A stretch of 64,000 nucleotides of DNA. Origin: AP-15 sp963797115. GTDB taxonomy: Bacteria > Pseudomonadota > Alphaproteobacteria > ATCC43930 > CGMCC-115725. The DNA is taken from NCBI GenBank assembly GCA_963797115.1, contig CAWCOH010000001.1, forward strand, positions 62,001-126,000. The letters run 5' to 3'. Every line of letters starts with the position of its first letter. The first letter of the stretch is position 1. The position numbers and the translations under genes are program-made. The notes beneath the pieces were generated by a model that was not told where the DNA came from, made no database searches, and saw only the letters and a program-made list of their open reading frames with translations. Shown piece after piece: positions 8,021 to 17,237 of the stretch.

Positions 8021-9445
8021 TCATTCAAGAAACCTTCTCCGCGCTGCAGTGACGGCGGCACGAACACACTCCGGGGCCGTACCCCCGAAGCTGTTGCGGC
8101 TCGCCAATGAACGATCGGGATCCAGAATCTCGTAGACCGCTGAAGTTATCGCGGGTTCGATCGCCTGCATCTCGCTGAGCGGCACCTCAGCCAGGGCGCA
8201 GTTTCGAGCCTCCGCCCGCTGGACAATACTCCCGGTCACCCGATGGGCTCGGCGGAATGGTAGGCCGGCGACGCGCACGAGCCAGTCGGCGAGATCGGTT
8301 GCGGTGCCAAACCCGCGCTCAGCCGCCGCGCGCAAGCGCTCACGGTCGGGACGCAGGTCGCGCACCATGCCGGTCGTAGCAGCAATGCAAAGATCGAGCA
8401 CGTCGGCGGCTTCGAAAACCGGAAGCTTGTCCTCCTGCATGTCTTTGCCATAGGCCAACGGGAGCGCCTTCATGACGGTCAGCAGCGCGATCAGCGAGCC
8501 GTTTAGCCGGCCTGTCTTCGCGCGGACGAGCTCGGCCGCATCGGGGTTGCGCTTTTGTGGCATGATCGAGCTGCCCGTCGTAAAGGCATCGCTCAACCTG
8601 ACGAAGCCAAACTCGGCGCTGCACCAAATGACGATCTCTTCGGCGAACCGAGAAAGATGCATGCCGGCGATTGCCGCTGCTCCAAGGAACTCGATTGCGA
8701 AATCGCGATCCGAGACTGCATCGAGCGAGTTCGCCGCGGGATGGTCAAAGCCAAGCGCGGCAGCCGTCACATGACGATCGATCGGGAACGAGGTCCCAGC
8801 GAGCGCCGCAGCCCCCAGGGGCAACTCGTTGAGCCGGCGCCGGCAATCGGCAAGGCGGGAGCGGTCGCGCCCGATCATCTCGACATAGGCCATTAGATGG
8901 TGGCCAAAGGTCACCGGCTGGGCAATCTGCAGGTGTGTATAACCGGGCATTATCGTGGCGGCCTCGGCCTCGGCGCGGTCGATCAACGCTTGCTGCAGAT
9001 CGCACATCGCCACCTCGATCCGGTCGATCGCGTCGCGCAGCCACAGCCGCAGGTCCGTCGCCACCTGATCATTCCGCGAGCGCGCGGTATGCAGCCGACC
9101 CGCCGGCGACCCAATAAGCTCGGCCAGACGGGCCTCGATATTCATATGGATGTCCTCGTGATCATCGCTGAAGACAAAGACCCCGCTTTCGATTTCCAAT
9201 TTGATCTGATCTAGACCAGCCGCGATCGCGGCCCCATCTTGCGGCGATAGAATGCCCTGCGCGACAAGCATGGCGCAATGCGCCTTCGATCCAGCGATAT
9301 CCTCGGCGTACAGGCGCTTGTCAAAATCGATCGAGGCGTTGATGCGGCGCATGACCTCCGCTGGCCCGCGGGCGAAGCGGCTGCCCCAGAGCGAATTCGT
9401 CGAGACGGCCGCATCGCCATCGGTCGGTTTTTCTGCCCTGGTCAC
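8021..9445 (-). CDS. argH: Argininosuccinate lyase
   Basis: Cleaves argininosuccinate to arginine and fumarate, the final step of arginine synthesis, as a cytoplasmic homotetramer. 474 residues from GTG at 9445. Visible signatures: LWGSRFARGP at the N-terminus, AGRLHTARSRNDQVATD, PGYTHLQIAQPVTFGHH, and the fumarase/aspartase superfamily loop GSSIMPQKRNPD with the catalytic serine. Full length for the family. Divergent from tlpA with only 27 bp between start codons, so their promoters must overlap or lie within the opposite gene. Followed by lptM after 71 bp. Confidence 0.95.
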   Translation of the reverse strand: MTRAEKPTDGDAAVSTNSLWGSRFARGPAEVMRRINASIDFDKRLYAEDIAGSKAHCAMLVAQGILSPQDGAAIAAGLDQIKLEIESGVFVFSDDHEDIHMNIEARLAELIGSPAGRLHTARSRNDQVATDLRLWLRDAIDRIEVAMCDLQQALIDRAEAEAATIMPGYTHLQIAQPVTFGHHLMAYVEMIGRDRSRLADCRRRLNELPLGAAALAGTSFPIDRHVTAAALGFDHPAANSLDAVSDRDFAIEFLGAAAIAGMHLSRFAEEIVIWCSAEFGFVRLSDAFTTGSSIMPQKRNPDAAELVRAKTGRLNGSLIALLTVMKALPLAYGKDMQEDKLPVFEAADVLDLCIAATTGMVRDLRPDRERLRAAAERGFGTATDLADWLVRVAGLPFRRAHRVTGSIVQRAEARNCALAEVPLSEMQAIEPAITSAVYEILDPDRSLASRNSFGGTAPECVRAAVTAARRRFLE

Positions 9446-9472
9446 CGGTGGTCGTCCCGCTGGGAGGAGGAG

Positions 9473-10063
9473 ATGATAAGATGGTGCGGCACTGCCGCCG
9501 CACTGCTTGTGGTCGCTCTGGCGGGCGCCGATACCGTTGTGGAGAAGGGCGCGCTCCCCCAAGAGCGCCCCCGGCTCGGTGAGTTCATTCCCAACTCGCC
9601 ACCAGTGCCGGCACCGACGATTTCGCTGGTCGACCTCTCAGGTAACACCGTCAGCCTTTCTGATTTCGCCGGCAAACTCGTCCTCATCAACCTTTGGGCC
9701 ACCTGGTGCGAGCCTTGTCTGCGCGAGATGCCGTCTCTCGAACGCATGCAGTCGCGCCTCGGAGATAAGATCACGGTTGTCGCGATATCCGAGGATCGCG
9801 GCGGCAGTAAGACCGTGGAGCCGTTCATCGACAAGCTCGGGCTCAAATCATTCAAGACCTATCTTGACCCGAAGAGCGAGGCCGGGCGGGCCTTCAAGGT
9901 CGCAGGCCTACCGACCAGCCTTCTGATCGATCGGGATGGCAGGGTGCTCGGCCGAGTCGAGGGAGCGGCGGAGTGGGATTCACCCAAGCTGCTGGGATTC
10001 CTGAAATCCGTTATCGGCGGTGGCGAAGTCATCAAAGCGTCGTTCCGTAGAGTACGTCCTTGA
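9473..10063 (+). CDS. tlpA: TlpA-family thiol:disulfide oxidoreductase
   Basis: 196 residues with a short hydrophobic N-terminus (about residues 6-18) that should act as signal peptide or anchor, followed by a thioredoxin-like domain: VDLSGNTVSLSDFAGKLVLINLWATWCEPCLREMPSL. The redox motif is WCEPC near residue 80; the cis-Pro region is GLPTSLLID. TlpA proteins keep periplasmic cysteines reduced, for example during cytochrome c or CuA-site assembly. Start ATG at 9473 is supported by GGGAGGAGG just upstream. The 3' end overlaps the convergent esterase by 32 bp. Confidence 0.88.
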   Translation: MIRWCGTAAALLVVALAGADTVVEKGALPQERPRLGEFIPNSPPVPAPTISLVDLSGNTVSLSDFAGKLVLINLWATWCEPCLREMPSLERMQSRLGDKITVVAISEDRGGSKTVEPFIDKLGLKSFKTYLDPKSEAGRAFKVAGLPTSLLIDRDGRVLGRVEGAAEWDSPKLLGFLKSVIGGGEVIKASFRRVRP

Positions 10064-10697
10064 GGAAGGCTCCGCCCCGCCGCAGCCCATTCTCGTCGAT
10101 CGAATGGCCGACCCCGGGGCAGGTCAGCGTATCAACAGGGACGTCTGCACCCTTGAGCGCCACTTCCGCCGCGGCGAGCAATTCGTAGGGGACGAGGGGA
10201 TCATCGGTGCCGTGGACGAGCAGGGTGCGGGGACGCGACCGCAGTTCGCTTGCCAAAAGTCCCGGAGCCAGCAGCCTGCCCGAGAAGCCGACAATCCCGG
10301 CAGCCGGCTTCGCACGGCGCAACCCGACAAAGAGCGACATCATCGTGCCCTGGGAGAACCCGACTAGCGCCAGATCGCCGTCATCGAGCGCCCTCTCCGC
10401 CAGCGCGTCGTCGATGAAGGCGTCGAGGAGCGGTGCGGCCGCGCGGACGCCGGCCAGCACGGCAGTGGGACTGCGATCTTGTGTACTGAACCACTGGTAG
10501 CCGTAGGGCGCCATGTCGCAGGGGAACGGCGCGTTCGGCGCGACGAATTCCGCCGTTGGCAGCAGTCGCGCCCAATAAGGCGCAAGCCCGATCAGGTCAT
10601 TGCCGTCAGCCCCCAGCCCATGCAGCAAGATGACAAGACGGCCTGGCTTGCCGCCCGAAGCGGGCGGGCGGGACGGTCCCCGCAGGGCAGGCATCAT
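10032..10697 (-). CDS. Phospholipase/carboxylesterase family alpha/beta hydrolase (COG0400)
   Basis: 221 residues with a complete alpha/beta-hydrolase triad: oxyanion motif LVILLHGLGADGND near residue 25, nucleophile elbow GFSQG near 117, acid in HGTDDPLVPY near 167 and histidine in GVGHSIDENG near 200. The size and the GFSQG elbow fit the small carboxylesterase/phospholipase group that hydrolyses short acyl esters. No signal peptide, so cytoplasmic. No pathway context; it converges on tlpA. Confidence 0.85.
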   Translation of the reverse strand: MMPALRGPSRPPASGGKPGRLVILLHGLGADGNDLIGLAPYWARLLPTAEFVAPNAPFPCDMAPYGYQWFSTQDRSPTAVLAGVRAAAPLLDAFIDDALAERALDDGDLALVGFSQGTMMSLFVGLRRAKPAAGIVGFSGRLLAPGLLASELRSRPRTLLVHGTDDPLVPYELLAAAEVALKGADVPVDTLTCPGVGHSIDENGLRRGGAFLKDVLYGTTL

Positions 10698-10780
10698 CGG
10701 TACGGCCTCTCGACAGCCAAGCTCAGTCCCTTACGGATACCCCGGATGAGGCGCCGCTGTCACCCGTGGCGGAGTCGAGC

Positions 10781-11650
10781 ATGATCTCGTGGCCCACGGT
10801 GACGCGGTTTGCGCCAAGCCCCACTGGTTACCTGCATCTCGGTCATGTCCGCTCGGCGCTGGAAGGCTGGCGGGCGGCGCAAAATGCCGGGGGACGTTTT
10901 CTGCTTCGCCTCGAAGATATCGACCAGACCCGTTGCCGCGATGAGTATGCGACCGCCATTATGGAGGATCTCTCCTGGCTGGGCCTCATATGGGACGGGC
11001 CGGTCCGCAAGCAGTCCGAGCATTTCGAGGACTACCAGCGCGCACTTGATCGGCTGAAGGCGATAGGCGTGCTCTATCCGTGTTTCTGCACGCGCCGCGA
11101 AATTAAGCAGGAGATCGCGCGGGCCGGCGGCGCGCCCCACACCCAGTCAGGACCGCCTTACCCCGGAATTTGCCGCGCTCTCAGCGCCGAACAGCGAACC
11201 GAAAAGCAGCGCTCCGGGCGCGATTACGCGCTGCGGCTCGATCTCGATCGCGCCCTGGCACGCACCGGTACGCTCGACTGGTTCGAACACCGCGAGGACG
11301 GGCCGCGACAACAGTTGGCGGAGCCGGCGCTCCTTGGCGATGTCGTTCTCGCCCGCAAAGACGTGCCGGCGAGCTATCACCTCGCCGTGACGGTCGATGA
11401 TGCGATCCAGGGGGTCACCCTGGTGACCCGCGGTGCGGATCTGGCCGCGGCAACACACATCCATCGGGTTCTGCAGGCGTTGCTCGGCTTACCGACGCCA
11501 CGATACCGACACCATGAGTTACTGACCGACACGACCGGACGGCGTTTGTCCAAGCGCGAGGGTGCACCAACGATCCGCTCGATGCGCCAGAGCGGCATAA
11601 GCGCGAAGGAGATCCTCGCGCGGGCTCTTGACTTATCGGCGGCGAAATAG
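10781..11650 (+). CDS. gluQ: Glutamyl-Q tRNA(Asp) synthetase
   Basis: 289 residues from ATG at 10781. A truncated glutamyl-tRNA synthetase paralogue that attaches glutamate to queuosine-34 of tRNA(Asp). Visible: FAPSPTGYLHLGHV with the class I HIGH-type motif, RLEDIDQTRC, and the KMSKS-type motif in GRRLSKREGAPTI near residue 255. The anticodon-binding domain of true GltX is absent, and the length matches GluQ (YadB). A zinc-binding Cys pair in YPCFCTR is also visible. Stands alone between the esterase and the HTH gene. Confidence 0.92.
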   Translation: MISWPTVTRFAPSPTGYLHLGHVRSALEGWRAAQNAGGRFLLRLEDIDQTRCRDEYATAIMEDLSWLGLIWDGPVRKQSEHFEDYQRALDRLKAIGVLYPCFCTRREIKQEIARAGGAPHTQSGPPYPGICRALSAEQRTEKQRSGRDYALRLDLDRALARTGTLDWFEHREDGPRQQLAEPALLGDVVLARKDVPASYHLAVTVDDAIQGVTLVTRGADLAAATHIHRVLQALLGLPTPRYRHHELLTDTTGRRLSKREGAPTIRSMRQSGISAKEILARALDLSAAK

Positions 11651-11776
11651 AGCACTGTGGCAGAACCTGCGTTACGCAGAAATTGCTTATTTTCCGTGTA
11701 GCCCGGTTGTTGATCGCGTATGATCGTGTAATCTGACGGTTTGATCCGCTGCTTTTGCGAGAGCAATCGATCAAAG

Positions 11777-12238
11777 ATGGCGATGCACCAGCAAACCCGA
11801 CGGCCCGGTCGCCAAAAGGGCGACAAGCCGAACCCGATAGATGTCCACGTCGGCTCTCGCGTGCGCTTGCGCCGCAACATGCTTGGTTTGAGCCAGGAAA
11901 AGCTTGGGGAAGCGATCGGTTTGACTTTCCAACAGGTCCAGAAATACGAGCGAGGCGCCAATCGCATCGGCGCCAGTCGCCTGCACGATCTGAGTCGCGT
12001 TCTGGACGTCCCAGTTTCGTTCTTCTTCGACGACATGGACCCGGTGCGAGCCCCGGCGATCCCTGCAGGTTTTGCCGAGCCCGCTGTCGAGGCGTTCGAT
12101 GCCGATCCCTTGCGGCGGCGCGAGACGATCGAACTGGTCAGCGCCTATTACCGGATCGACGATCCGGCGTTGCGACGCCGTCTGTTCGAACTCGCCCGCG
12201 CGCTGGCCGTTGGAGCCGATCGTTCGGAAGCAAGATAG
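11777..12238 (+). CDS. XRE-family helix-turn-helix regulator
   Basis: 153 residues. A Cro/CI-type HTH covers about residues 20-75: VHVGSRVRLRRNMLGLSQEKLGEAIGLTFQQVQKYERGANRI, where the recognition helix is GLTFQQVQKYERG. The C-terminal half (ETIELVSAYYRIDDPALRRRLFELARAL) resembles the tail shared by many alphaproteobacterial regulators of this kind, which are often found just upstream of metK. Start could be ATG at 11777 or 11783. Targets are unknown; its position suggests it may regulate metK or itself. Confidence 0.85.
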   Translation: MAMHQQTRRPGRQKGDKPNPIDVHVGSRVRLRRNMLGLSQEKLGEAIGLTFQQVQKYERGANRIGASRLHDLSRVLDVPVSFFFDDMDPVRAPAIPAGFAEPAVEAFDADPLRRRETIELVSAYYRIDDPALRRRLFELARALAVGADRSEAR

Positions 12239-12339
12239 CGAGCTTATCGCGAGGGCGGTCGAACGAAGGTGGGTAGCCGTAACCGCCGTCTTCGGGGATG
12301 TCATCAGCCCCACCATCACTAGTGAGGAAAGGCACACAC

Positions 12340-13499
12340 TTGGCCAGCCGCGATTTTGTGTTCACCAGCGAATCGGTGTCAGAAGGTCATCCCGACAAGA
12401 TTTGCGACCGCATCTCCGATGCGATCGTGGATACCTTTCTTGCAGCCGAACCGCAGGCGCGTTGCGGTGTCGAGACGCTGGTCACAACAAACCGTGTGGT
12501 GCTGGCCGGTGAAGTGCGCGGTCCAGCTTCGATCACCAGCGAAAGGCTGATCGAAGTGGCACGGCGCGCCATCCGGGAGATCGGGTACGAACAGGAGAAT
12601 TTCCACTGGCAGCGCGCCGCAATCGAATGCTTGATCCATGGTCAATCGACCGACATCGCGCAAGGCGTCGATGCATCGGGCAACAAAGACGAAGGCGCGG
12701 GCGATCAGGGCATGATGTTCGGGCACGCGTGCAGCGAGACGCCGGAACTGATGCCGGCGCCCATCTATTATGCGCATGCGATCCTGCGCTCGCTGTCCGA
12801 AGCGCGGCATGCTGGAAACACACCTTTGTTGGGACCTGACTCGAAAAGCCAGGTCACACTGCAATATGTCGATGGCAAGCCGGTACGAGCGACCAAGATT
12901 GTCGTCTCGATCCAGCATTCCGATCGGATCGAGAGGGAGGAGGTTCGCGAAATCGTGCGGCCGCATGCCCTCGCCGTCCTGCCCGAGGGTTGGATGTGCG
13001 ACGAGGAAAATTTTCTCGTCAACCCGACTGGCCGCTTCGTGATCGGCGGTCCTCATGGTGACGCCGGCGTGACCGGTCGCAAAATCATCGTCGACACCTA
13101 CGGTGGTGCGGCGCCGCATGGCGGGGGGCGTTTTCGGGCAAGGACCCGACCAAAGTCGACAGATCGGCTGCCTATGCTGCCCGCTATCTAGCAAAGAACG
13201 TCGTCGGTGCGGGGCTTGCCGAGCGTTGTACAATCCAGGTGGCTTATGCGATCGGGGTTGCCAAGCCGCTGTCGTTCTATGTCGACACCTGCGGGTCAGT
13301 CGATGAGCAGAGGCTGGCTGCGGTGCTGCAGGAAATAATGGATCTGTCGCCGCGCGGCATCCGTACGCATCTCAGCCTGAATCAGCCGATCTATGCGCGC
13401 ACGGCGGCCTACGGCCATTTCGGTCGTGTGCCAGAGCCCGACGGCAGCTTCTCCTGGGAGAGGCTGGATCTCCTTGAGGAGCTGCAGCGCGCCTTCTGA
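12340..13499 (+). CDS. metK: S-adenosylmethionine synthetase, frame broken by one missing G
   Basis: Makes S-adenosylmethionine from methionine and ATP; essential, cytoplasmic tetramer. Start probably TTG at 12340 (LASRDFVFTSESVSEGHPDK) with GAGGAAAGG just upstream. Motifs: SVSEGHPDK near residue 10, GAGDQGMMFGHA near 120 and the P-loop-like GGAAPHGGG near 265. Just after that motif the frame breaks: the G run at 13123-13128 has six G where seven would restore GGGAFSGKDPTKVDRSAAY, and the family sequence continues in the next frame to the stop at 13497-13499. Because the gene is essential and both halves are well conserved, a homopolymer error is more likely than a real pseudogene. Confidence 0.9.
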
Positions 13500-13503
13500 G
13501 GCG

Positions 13504-14205
13504 TTGGCTGTCGGGGCGGCACGGAGCCCGCTTCTCTACGGACGGCGCCGCGGGCGGGCGCTCCGGTCGGGGCAGCAAGCCCTGATCAGAGATTTCCTGC
13601 CGCAGATTGCGCTAACGATTCCGGTGTCCGGCGAGCTCGCTCCCAGCAACCTCTTCGGTGCCCAGACCAGGCCGATCTGGGTTGAGATCGGGTTTGGCGG
13701 TGGGGGGCACCTCGCTGATCAGGCGGAGCGTCATCCCGAGATCGGTTTGATCGGTTGCGAGGTATTCGAAAACGGGATCGCAAAGCTGCTCGCGCGGATC
13801 AAGCGCAGCTGCATCGAAAACATCCGAATTTTCACTGATGATGGGCGGGTGTTGATTGCCGCGCTTCCGCCGGCGTCGATCGATCGTGTCTTCATCCTGT
13901 TTCCTGATCCCTGGCCGAAGCGGCGCCATGAGGGGCGGCGCATCGTGTCCCGAGGGCTGCTCGACGCCTTGGCGCGGGTCATGAGAGATGGCGCCGAACT
14001 GCGTCTTGCCACCGACGATCGTGACCTTCTTTCCTGGATGCTCGAGCGAGCTGCCGATCACCCAGCCTTGGAATGGCTGGCCCGCCGTCCCTGCGACTGG
14101 CGCGAGCGGCTGCCGGATTGGCCGTCGACGCGGTATGAGGAAAAGGCGCAGGCTGCTGGTCGCCCGGCTATCTTTCTCCGATTTCGACGCCAGGTCAGGA
14201 GATGA
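13504..14205 (+). CDS. trmB: tRNA (guanine-N7-)-methyltransferase
   Basis: 233 residues; methylates G46 of tRNA using S-adenosylmethionine, so it sits logically beside metK. Signatures: YGRRRGRALRSGQ at the N-terminus, SAM-binding VEIGFGGGGHLADQA near residue 60, IDRVFILFPDPWPKRRHEGRRIV (the family fingerprint FPDPWPK) near 125, and RYEEKAQAAGRPAIFLRF at the end. No ATG or GTG is available; TTG at 13504, four bases after the metK stop, gives the expected length. Upstream coupling to metK is likely. Confidence 0.9.
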   Translation: MAVGAARSPLLYGRRRGRALRSGQQALIRDFLPQIALTIPVSGELAPSNLFGAQTRPIWVEIGFGGGGHLADQAERHPEIGLIGCEVFENGIAKLLARIKRSCIENIRIFTDDGRVLIAALPPASIDRVFILFPDPWPKRRHEGRRIVSRGLLDALARVMRDGAELRLATDDRDLLSWMLERAADHPALEWLARRPCDWRERLPDWPSTRYEEKAQAAGRPAIFLRFRRQVRR

Positions 14206-14292
14206 CCACGCCCCACAACATCCTTGCCGCGCGGACATGCCCGCGATATTTTTCGAATCTCATGGTTGTGCCTAGCGGGGCGTTGCGTGCGG

Positions 14293-14313
14293 TGGGCCGG
14301 TGGCCCATTTTTT
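14293..14313 (+). terminator. Intrinsic terminator after trmB
   Basis: TGGGCC (14293-14298) pairs with GGCCCA (14302-14307) around a GGT loop, followed directly by six T (14308-14313). It lies between trmB and rimP and so would separate the metK-trmB unit from the rimP operon; the rimP promoter should lie between it and 14425. Confidence 0.6.
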
Positions 14314-14424
14314 GTTGTCGAGGGGTTGCTTCCCAAGGGCGAGACTTGAGGCGCGGCCGTTACCCTCGTCGAAAAGTAAGCTGCCTGCCCCTTGTTACGG
14401 CTTTCGCGGGGGTCCCGGTCTTTG

Positions 14425-14952
14425 TTGGATACTAGCAGCATCGCGCAAATGATCGAGTCGTCGCTAGCTGCAATGGGTTACGGCCTCGTTCGTGTGGCTA
14501 TGACAAGCGGCCGCCGCGCGACGCTGCAGATTATGATCGAGCGCCTTGACGATTTGCCGATTACGCTCGACGATTGCACTCAGATCAGCCATTCCGTTTC
14601 TTCTTTGCTCGATGTAGCCGACCCTATCGTCGGCAGCTATACGCTGGAGATCAGCTCGCCGGGGGTCGACCGCCCTTTGGTCCGCAAGGAGGATTACGAC
14701 CGTTTCAGCGGCTGCGAAGCCAGGATCGAACTGGCGGCCCCGCTCGACGGACGGCGGCGGTTCCGTGGGCGCCTGCTGGGAAGTTCTGAGGGCATCGTCC
14801 GGCTTCTTACCGAAGCAGGTGAGGCGCGGTTGCCTCTCGACTCGGTGACTCGGGCAAAGCTGGTTCCGACCGATGATCTGATTGCCCGGGCGCAACGCAA
14901 GAGCCCAGACCCGCCTCCACGGCGGCCCTCAACCCAGCGTCGAGATCACTAG
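14425..14952 (+). CDS. rimP: Ribosome maturation factor RimP
   Basis: 175 residues; required for 30S subunit maturation. Family features: MGYGLVRVAM near residue 17, LTLDD-type segment ITLDDCTQISHSVSSLLD, and the most conserved stretch YTLEISSPGVDRPLVRKEDY near residue 75, followed by an SH3-like C-terminal domain. TTG at 14425 is chosen because it gives the usual N-terminal helix; ATG at 14449 would cut it. First gene of the rimP-nusA-ylxR-infB-rbfA-truB-rpsO-pnp cluster. Confidence 0.9.
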   Translation: MDTSSIAQMIESSLAAMGYGLVRVAMTSGRRATLQIMIERLDDLPITLDDCTQISHSVSSLLDVADPIVGSYTLEISSPGVDRPLVRKEDYDRFSGCEARIELAAPLDGRRRFRGRLLGSSEGIVRLLTEAGEARLPLDSVTRAKLVPTDDLIARAQRKSPDPPPRRPSTQRRDH

Positions 14953-14973
14953 CGCTTCTAGTCAGAGAATAGC

Positions 14974-16530
14974 ATGGACACTACCGTCACATACGCCCGT
15001 CCCGAACTGCTTCAGGTTGCCAATTCCGTCGCACGCGACAAGGGTATCGATCGCGACGAGGTGCTGGAAGCCATGGAGCAGGCAATCCAGAAAGCGGGCC
15101 GCTCGAAATACGGTCAGGAGTACGATATTCGCGCCGAAATCGACCGCCGGAATGGCGAGATCCGGCTGCTTCGCTTCCGCGAGGTGGCGGAGGCGATCGA
15201 GAACGAGGCGACGCAAATCGGACTGGTCGAGGCGCAGCGGCTGAACCCTGAGGCCGAGATCGGTGACTTTATTACCGACCCGCTGCCGCCAATCGATTTT
15301 GGTCGGATTGCGGCGCAGACGGCCAAGCAAGTTATCGTCCAGAAGGTGCGAGACGCCGAGCGTCAGAGGCAATTCTTCGAGTTCAAGGATCGCGTCGGAG
15401 AAATTGTCAATGGGCTCGTCAAGCGTGTCGAATTCGGCAATGTCGTGGTCGACCTCGGCCGCGCCGAGGCGATGCTGCGCCGCGACGAGCTGTTGCCGCG
15501 CGAAAGCTTCCGCCAGGGCGAGCGGGTCCGCGCTTATATCTATGATGTGCGCCAGGAGCCGCGCGGGCCGCAGATCTTCCTGTCACGCACCCACCCGCAG
15601 TTCATGGCGAAATTATTCGCTCAGGAAGTACCGGAGATCTATGACGGCATCATCGAGATCAAGGCGGTTGCTCGGGATCCAGGTAGCCGCGCCAAGATCG
15701 CCGTGATATCGCGCGACAGCGGGATTGATCCGGTCGGCGCCTGCGTCGGCATGCGGGGCAGCCGTGTTCAGGCGGTCGTGGGCGAGTTGCAGGGCGAGAA
15801 GATCGACATCGTGCCTTGGTCGCCGGACCCGGCCACTTTCGTCGTCAATGCACTCGCTCCGGCCGAAGTGGCCAAAGTCGTAATGGATGAGGAGCAGCGG
15901 CGTATCGAAGTCGTCGTTCCCGACGATCAGCTGAGTCTGGCTATCGGACGACGCGGTCAAAATGTTCGGCTTGCCTCGCAGCTGACCGGCTGGGACATCG
16001 ACATTCTGACCGAGGCGGAGGAGTCGGAGCGGCGAACCGAGGAATTGCGCAGCCGCAGCCAGATGTTCATAGATGCCCTCGACATCGACGAGGTTATTGC
16101 CCATCTGCTGGTAACCGAGGGCTTCACCTCTCTCGAGGAGGTGGCGTACGTGCCCTTGGAGGACCTCGCCGACATCGAAGGTTTTGACGCCGATGTGGCC
16201 GAAGAGCTGCAGGAACGGGCGCGCAGTTCGCTGGAAAGGCGGGATCGCGAATATGAGGAGCGGCGCCGCGATCTCGGTGTCGGTGATGATCTAGCAGCCC
16301 TCGATGGATTGACGCCCGGCATGCTGGTGGCGCTCGGCGAGAATAAGGTAACGACTCTAGATGATTTTGCAGACCTCGCTGGGGACGAGTTCCTGGAGCT
16401 GCTCACCGCCTCCGACAAGAGCGGGGTCAATCTCTCCCTCGAAGAGGCAAATGCGCTGATCATGCGAGCGCGAGCGCACTGGTACGCGGACGATGTAGTC
16501 GAACAATCCACGACGCCGGTACGGGAGTAG
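14974..16530 (+). CDS. nusA: Transcription termination/antitermination factor NusA
   Basis: 518 residues. N-terminal RNA-polymerase-binding domain (1-130), S1 domain (about 135-200, GLVKRVEFGNVVVDLGRAEA), two KH domains (about 230-345, with GACVGMRGSRVQAVVGEL and LAIGRRGQNVRLAS), and C-terminal helix-hairpin-helix/acidic repeats (about 360-500). It binds RNA polymerase to modulate pausing, termination and antitermination. Full length and intact, 21 bp after rimP. Confidence 0.95.
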   Translation: MDTTVTYARPELLQVANSVARDKGIDRDEVLEAMEQAIQKAGRSKYGQEYDIRAEIDRRNGEIRLLRFREVAEAIENEATQIGLVEAQRLNPEAEIGDFITDPLPPIDFGRIAAQTAKQVIVQKVRDAERQRQFFEFKDRVGEIVNGLVKRVEFGNVVVDLGRAEAMLRRDELLPRESFRQGERVRAYIYDVRQEPRGPQIFLSRTHPQFMAKLFAQEVPEIYDGIIEIKAVARDPGSRAKIAVISRDSGIDPVGACVGMRGSRVQAVVGELQGEKIDIVPWSPDPATFVVNALAPAEVAKVVMDEEQRRIEVVVPDDQLSLAIGRRGQNVRLASQLTGWDIDILTEAEESERRTEELRSRSQMFIDALDIDEVIAHLLVTEGFTSLEEVAYVPLEDLADIEGFDADVAEELQERARSSLERRDREYEERRRDLGVGDDLAALDGLTPGMLVALGENKVTTLDDFADLAGDEFLELLTASDKSGVNLSLEEANALIMRARAHWYADDVVEQSTTPVRE

Positions 16531-16598
16531 ACGTCACGAGTGCTCGCGATAGGATCAACGCGGTTCGGCATCGCGCGGGACGGCACGAGGCCGGGCCT

Positions 16599-17237
16599 CA
16601 GCGTCGCTGCATCGCAACGGGCGAGATCTGCGACCGGTCGAAACTGCTGCGCTTTGTCGTGGATCCGAGCGGTGGGCTGGTTCCTGATGTGGCATCTCGG
16701 CTGCCCGGACGTGGTATGTGGCTGACGCCGCGCCGGGATGTTCTCGAAGCTGCGATAGCACGACGGCTCTTCACGCGAGCGGCGCGCCGGCAGGTGACAA
16801 CCCCGGCGGGGCTTGCTGATCGCGTCGAGGCCTTACTGGTGCAGCGTTGCTGCGACCTCATCGGTCTGGCCCGCCGGGCTGGTCTCGCGGTTGCCGGGGT
16901 CCAAAAGGTCCGCGAAGCCCTGCGTACCGAAAAAGCCGGGCTTCTCCTTCTCGCACTCGATGGTGCGGAAGGCGGGCGCCGGAAGATGCGCGCGTTGGGA
17001 CGCGACAGGCCGGTGGCGATCGTACTGATCGCGGCAGAGATGGGCGCAATTTTTGACCGCGATCATGTGGTAAATACAGCGATCGAAGGCGGCCCGCTGA
17101 GCAGCCAGCTGATCGGCGTCGCGGAGAAGATTGCCGGCTTTAGGCCGGGGGCGTTGATAGATCGCGCAGCGGGGCCCCCTTCGGTCGGGTCGGCTCAAGA
17201 GATGGTGGTGTTTGATCGAGATGACCAACGCGAATGA
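16599..17237 (+). CDS. ylxR: YlxR (DUF448) fused to an L7Ae-like domain; start unresolved
   Basis: The first GTG in frame is at 16659, but family similarity clearly begins earlier: RRCIATGEICDRSKLLRFVVDP is the conserved YlxR core and is encoded from about 16602. No ATG, GTG or TTG exists in that frame upstream, even back into nusA, so either a rare start is used or a small indel separates the true start (perhaps GTG at 16540, another frame). After the YlxR domain (with GRGMWLTPRRDVL) comes an L7Ae/L30e-like domain (DLIGLARRAGLAVAGVQKVREAL), a fusion common in alphaproteobacteria. Probably an RNA- or ribosome-binding protein; it overlaps infB by 17 bp. Confidence 0.8.
   Translation, partial: QRRCIATGEICDRSKLLRFVVDPSGGLVPDVASRLPGRGMWLTPRRDVLEAAIARRLFTRAARRQVTTPAGLADRVEALLVQRCCDLIGLARRAGLAVAGVQKVREALRTEKAGLLLLALDGAEGGRRKMRALGRDRPVAIVLIAAEMGAIFDRDHVVNTAIEGGPLSSQLIGVAEKIAGFRPGALIDRAAGPPSVGSAQEMVVFDRDDQRE

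Noticed and set aside
12239..12339. Possible S-adenosylmethionine riboswitch before metK
   Set aside because: A GGCGGT/ACCGCC stem is present, but I could not match the conserved cores of SAM-II or SAM/SAH riboswitches; a covariance-model search would decide.
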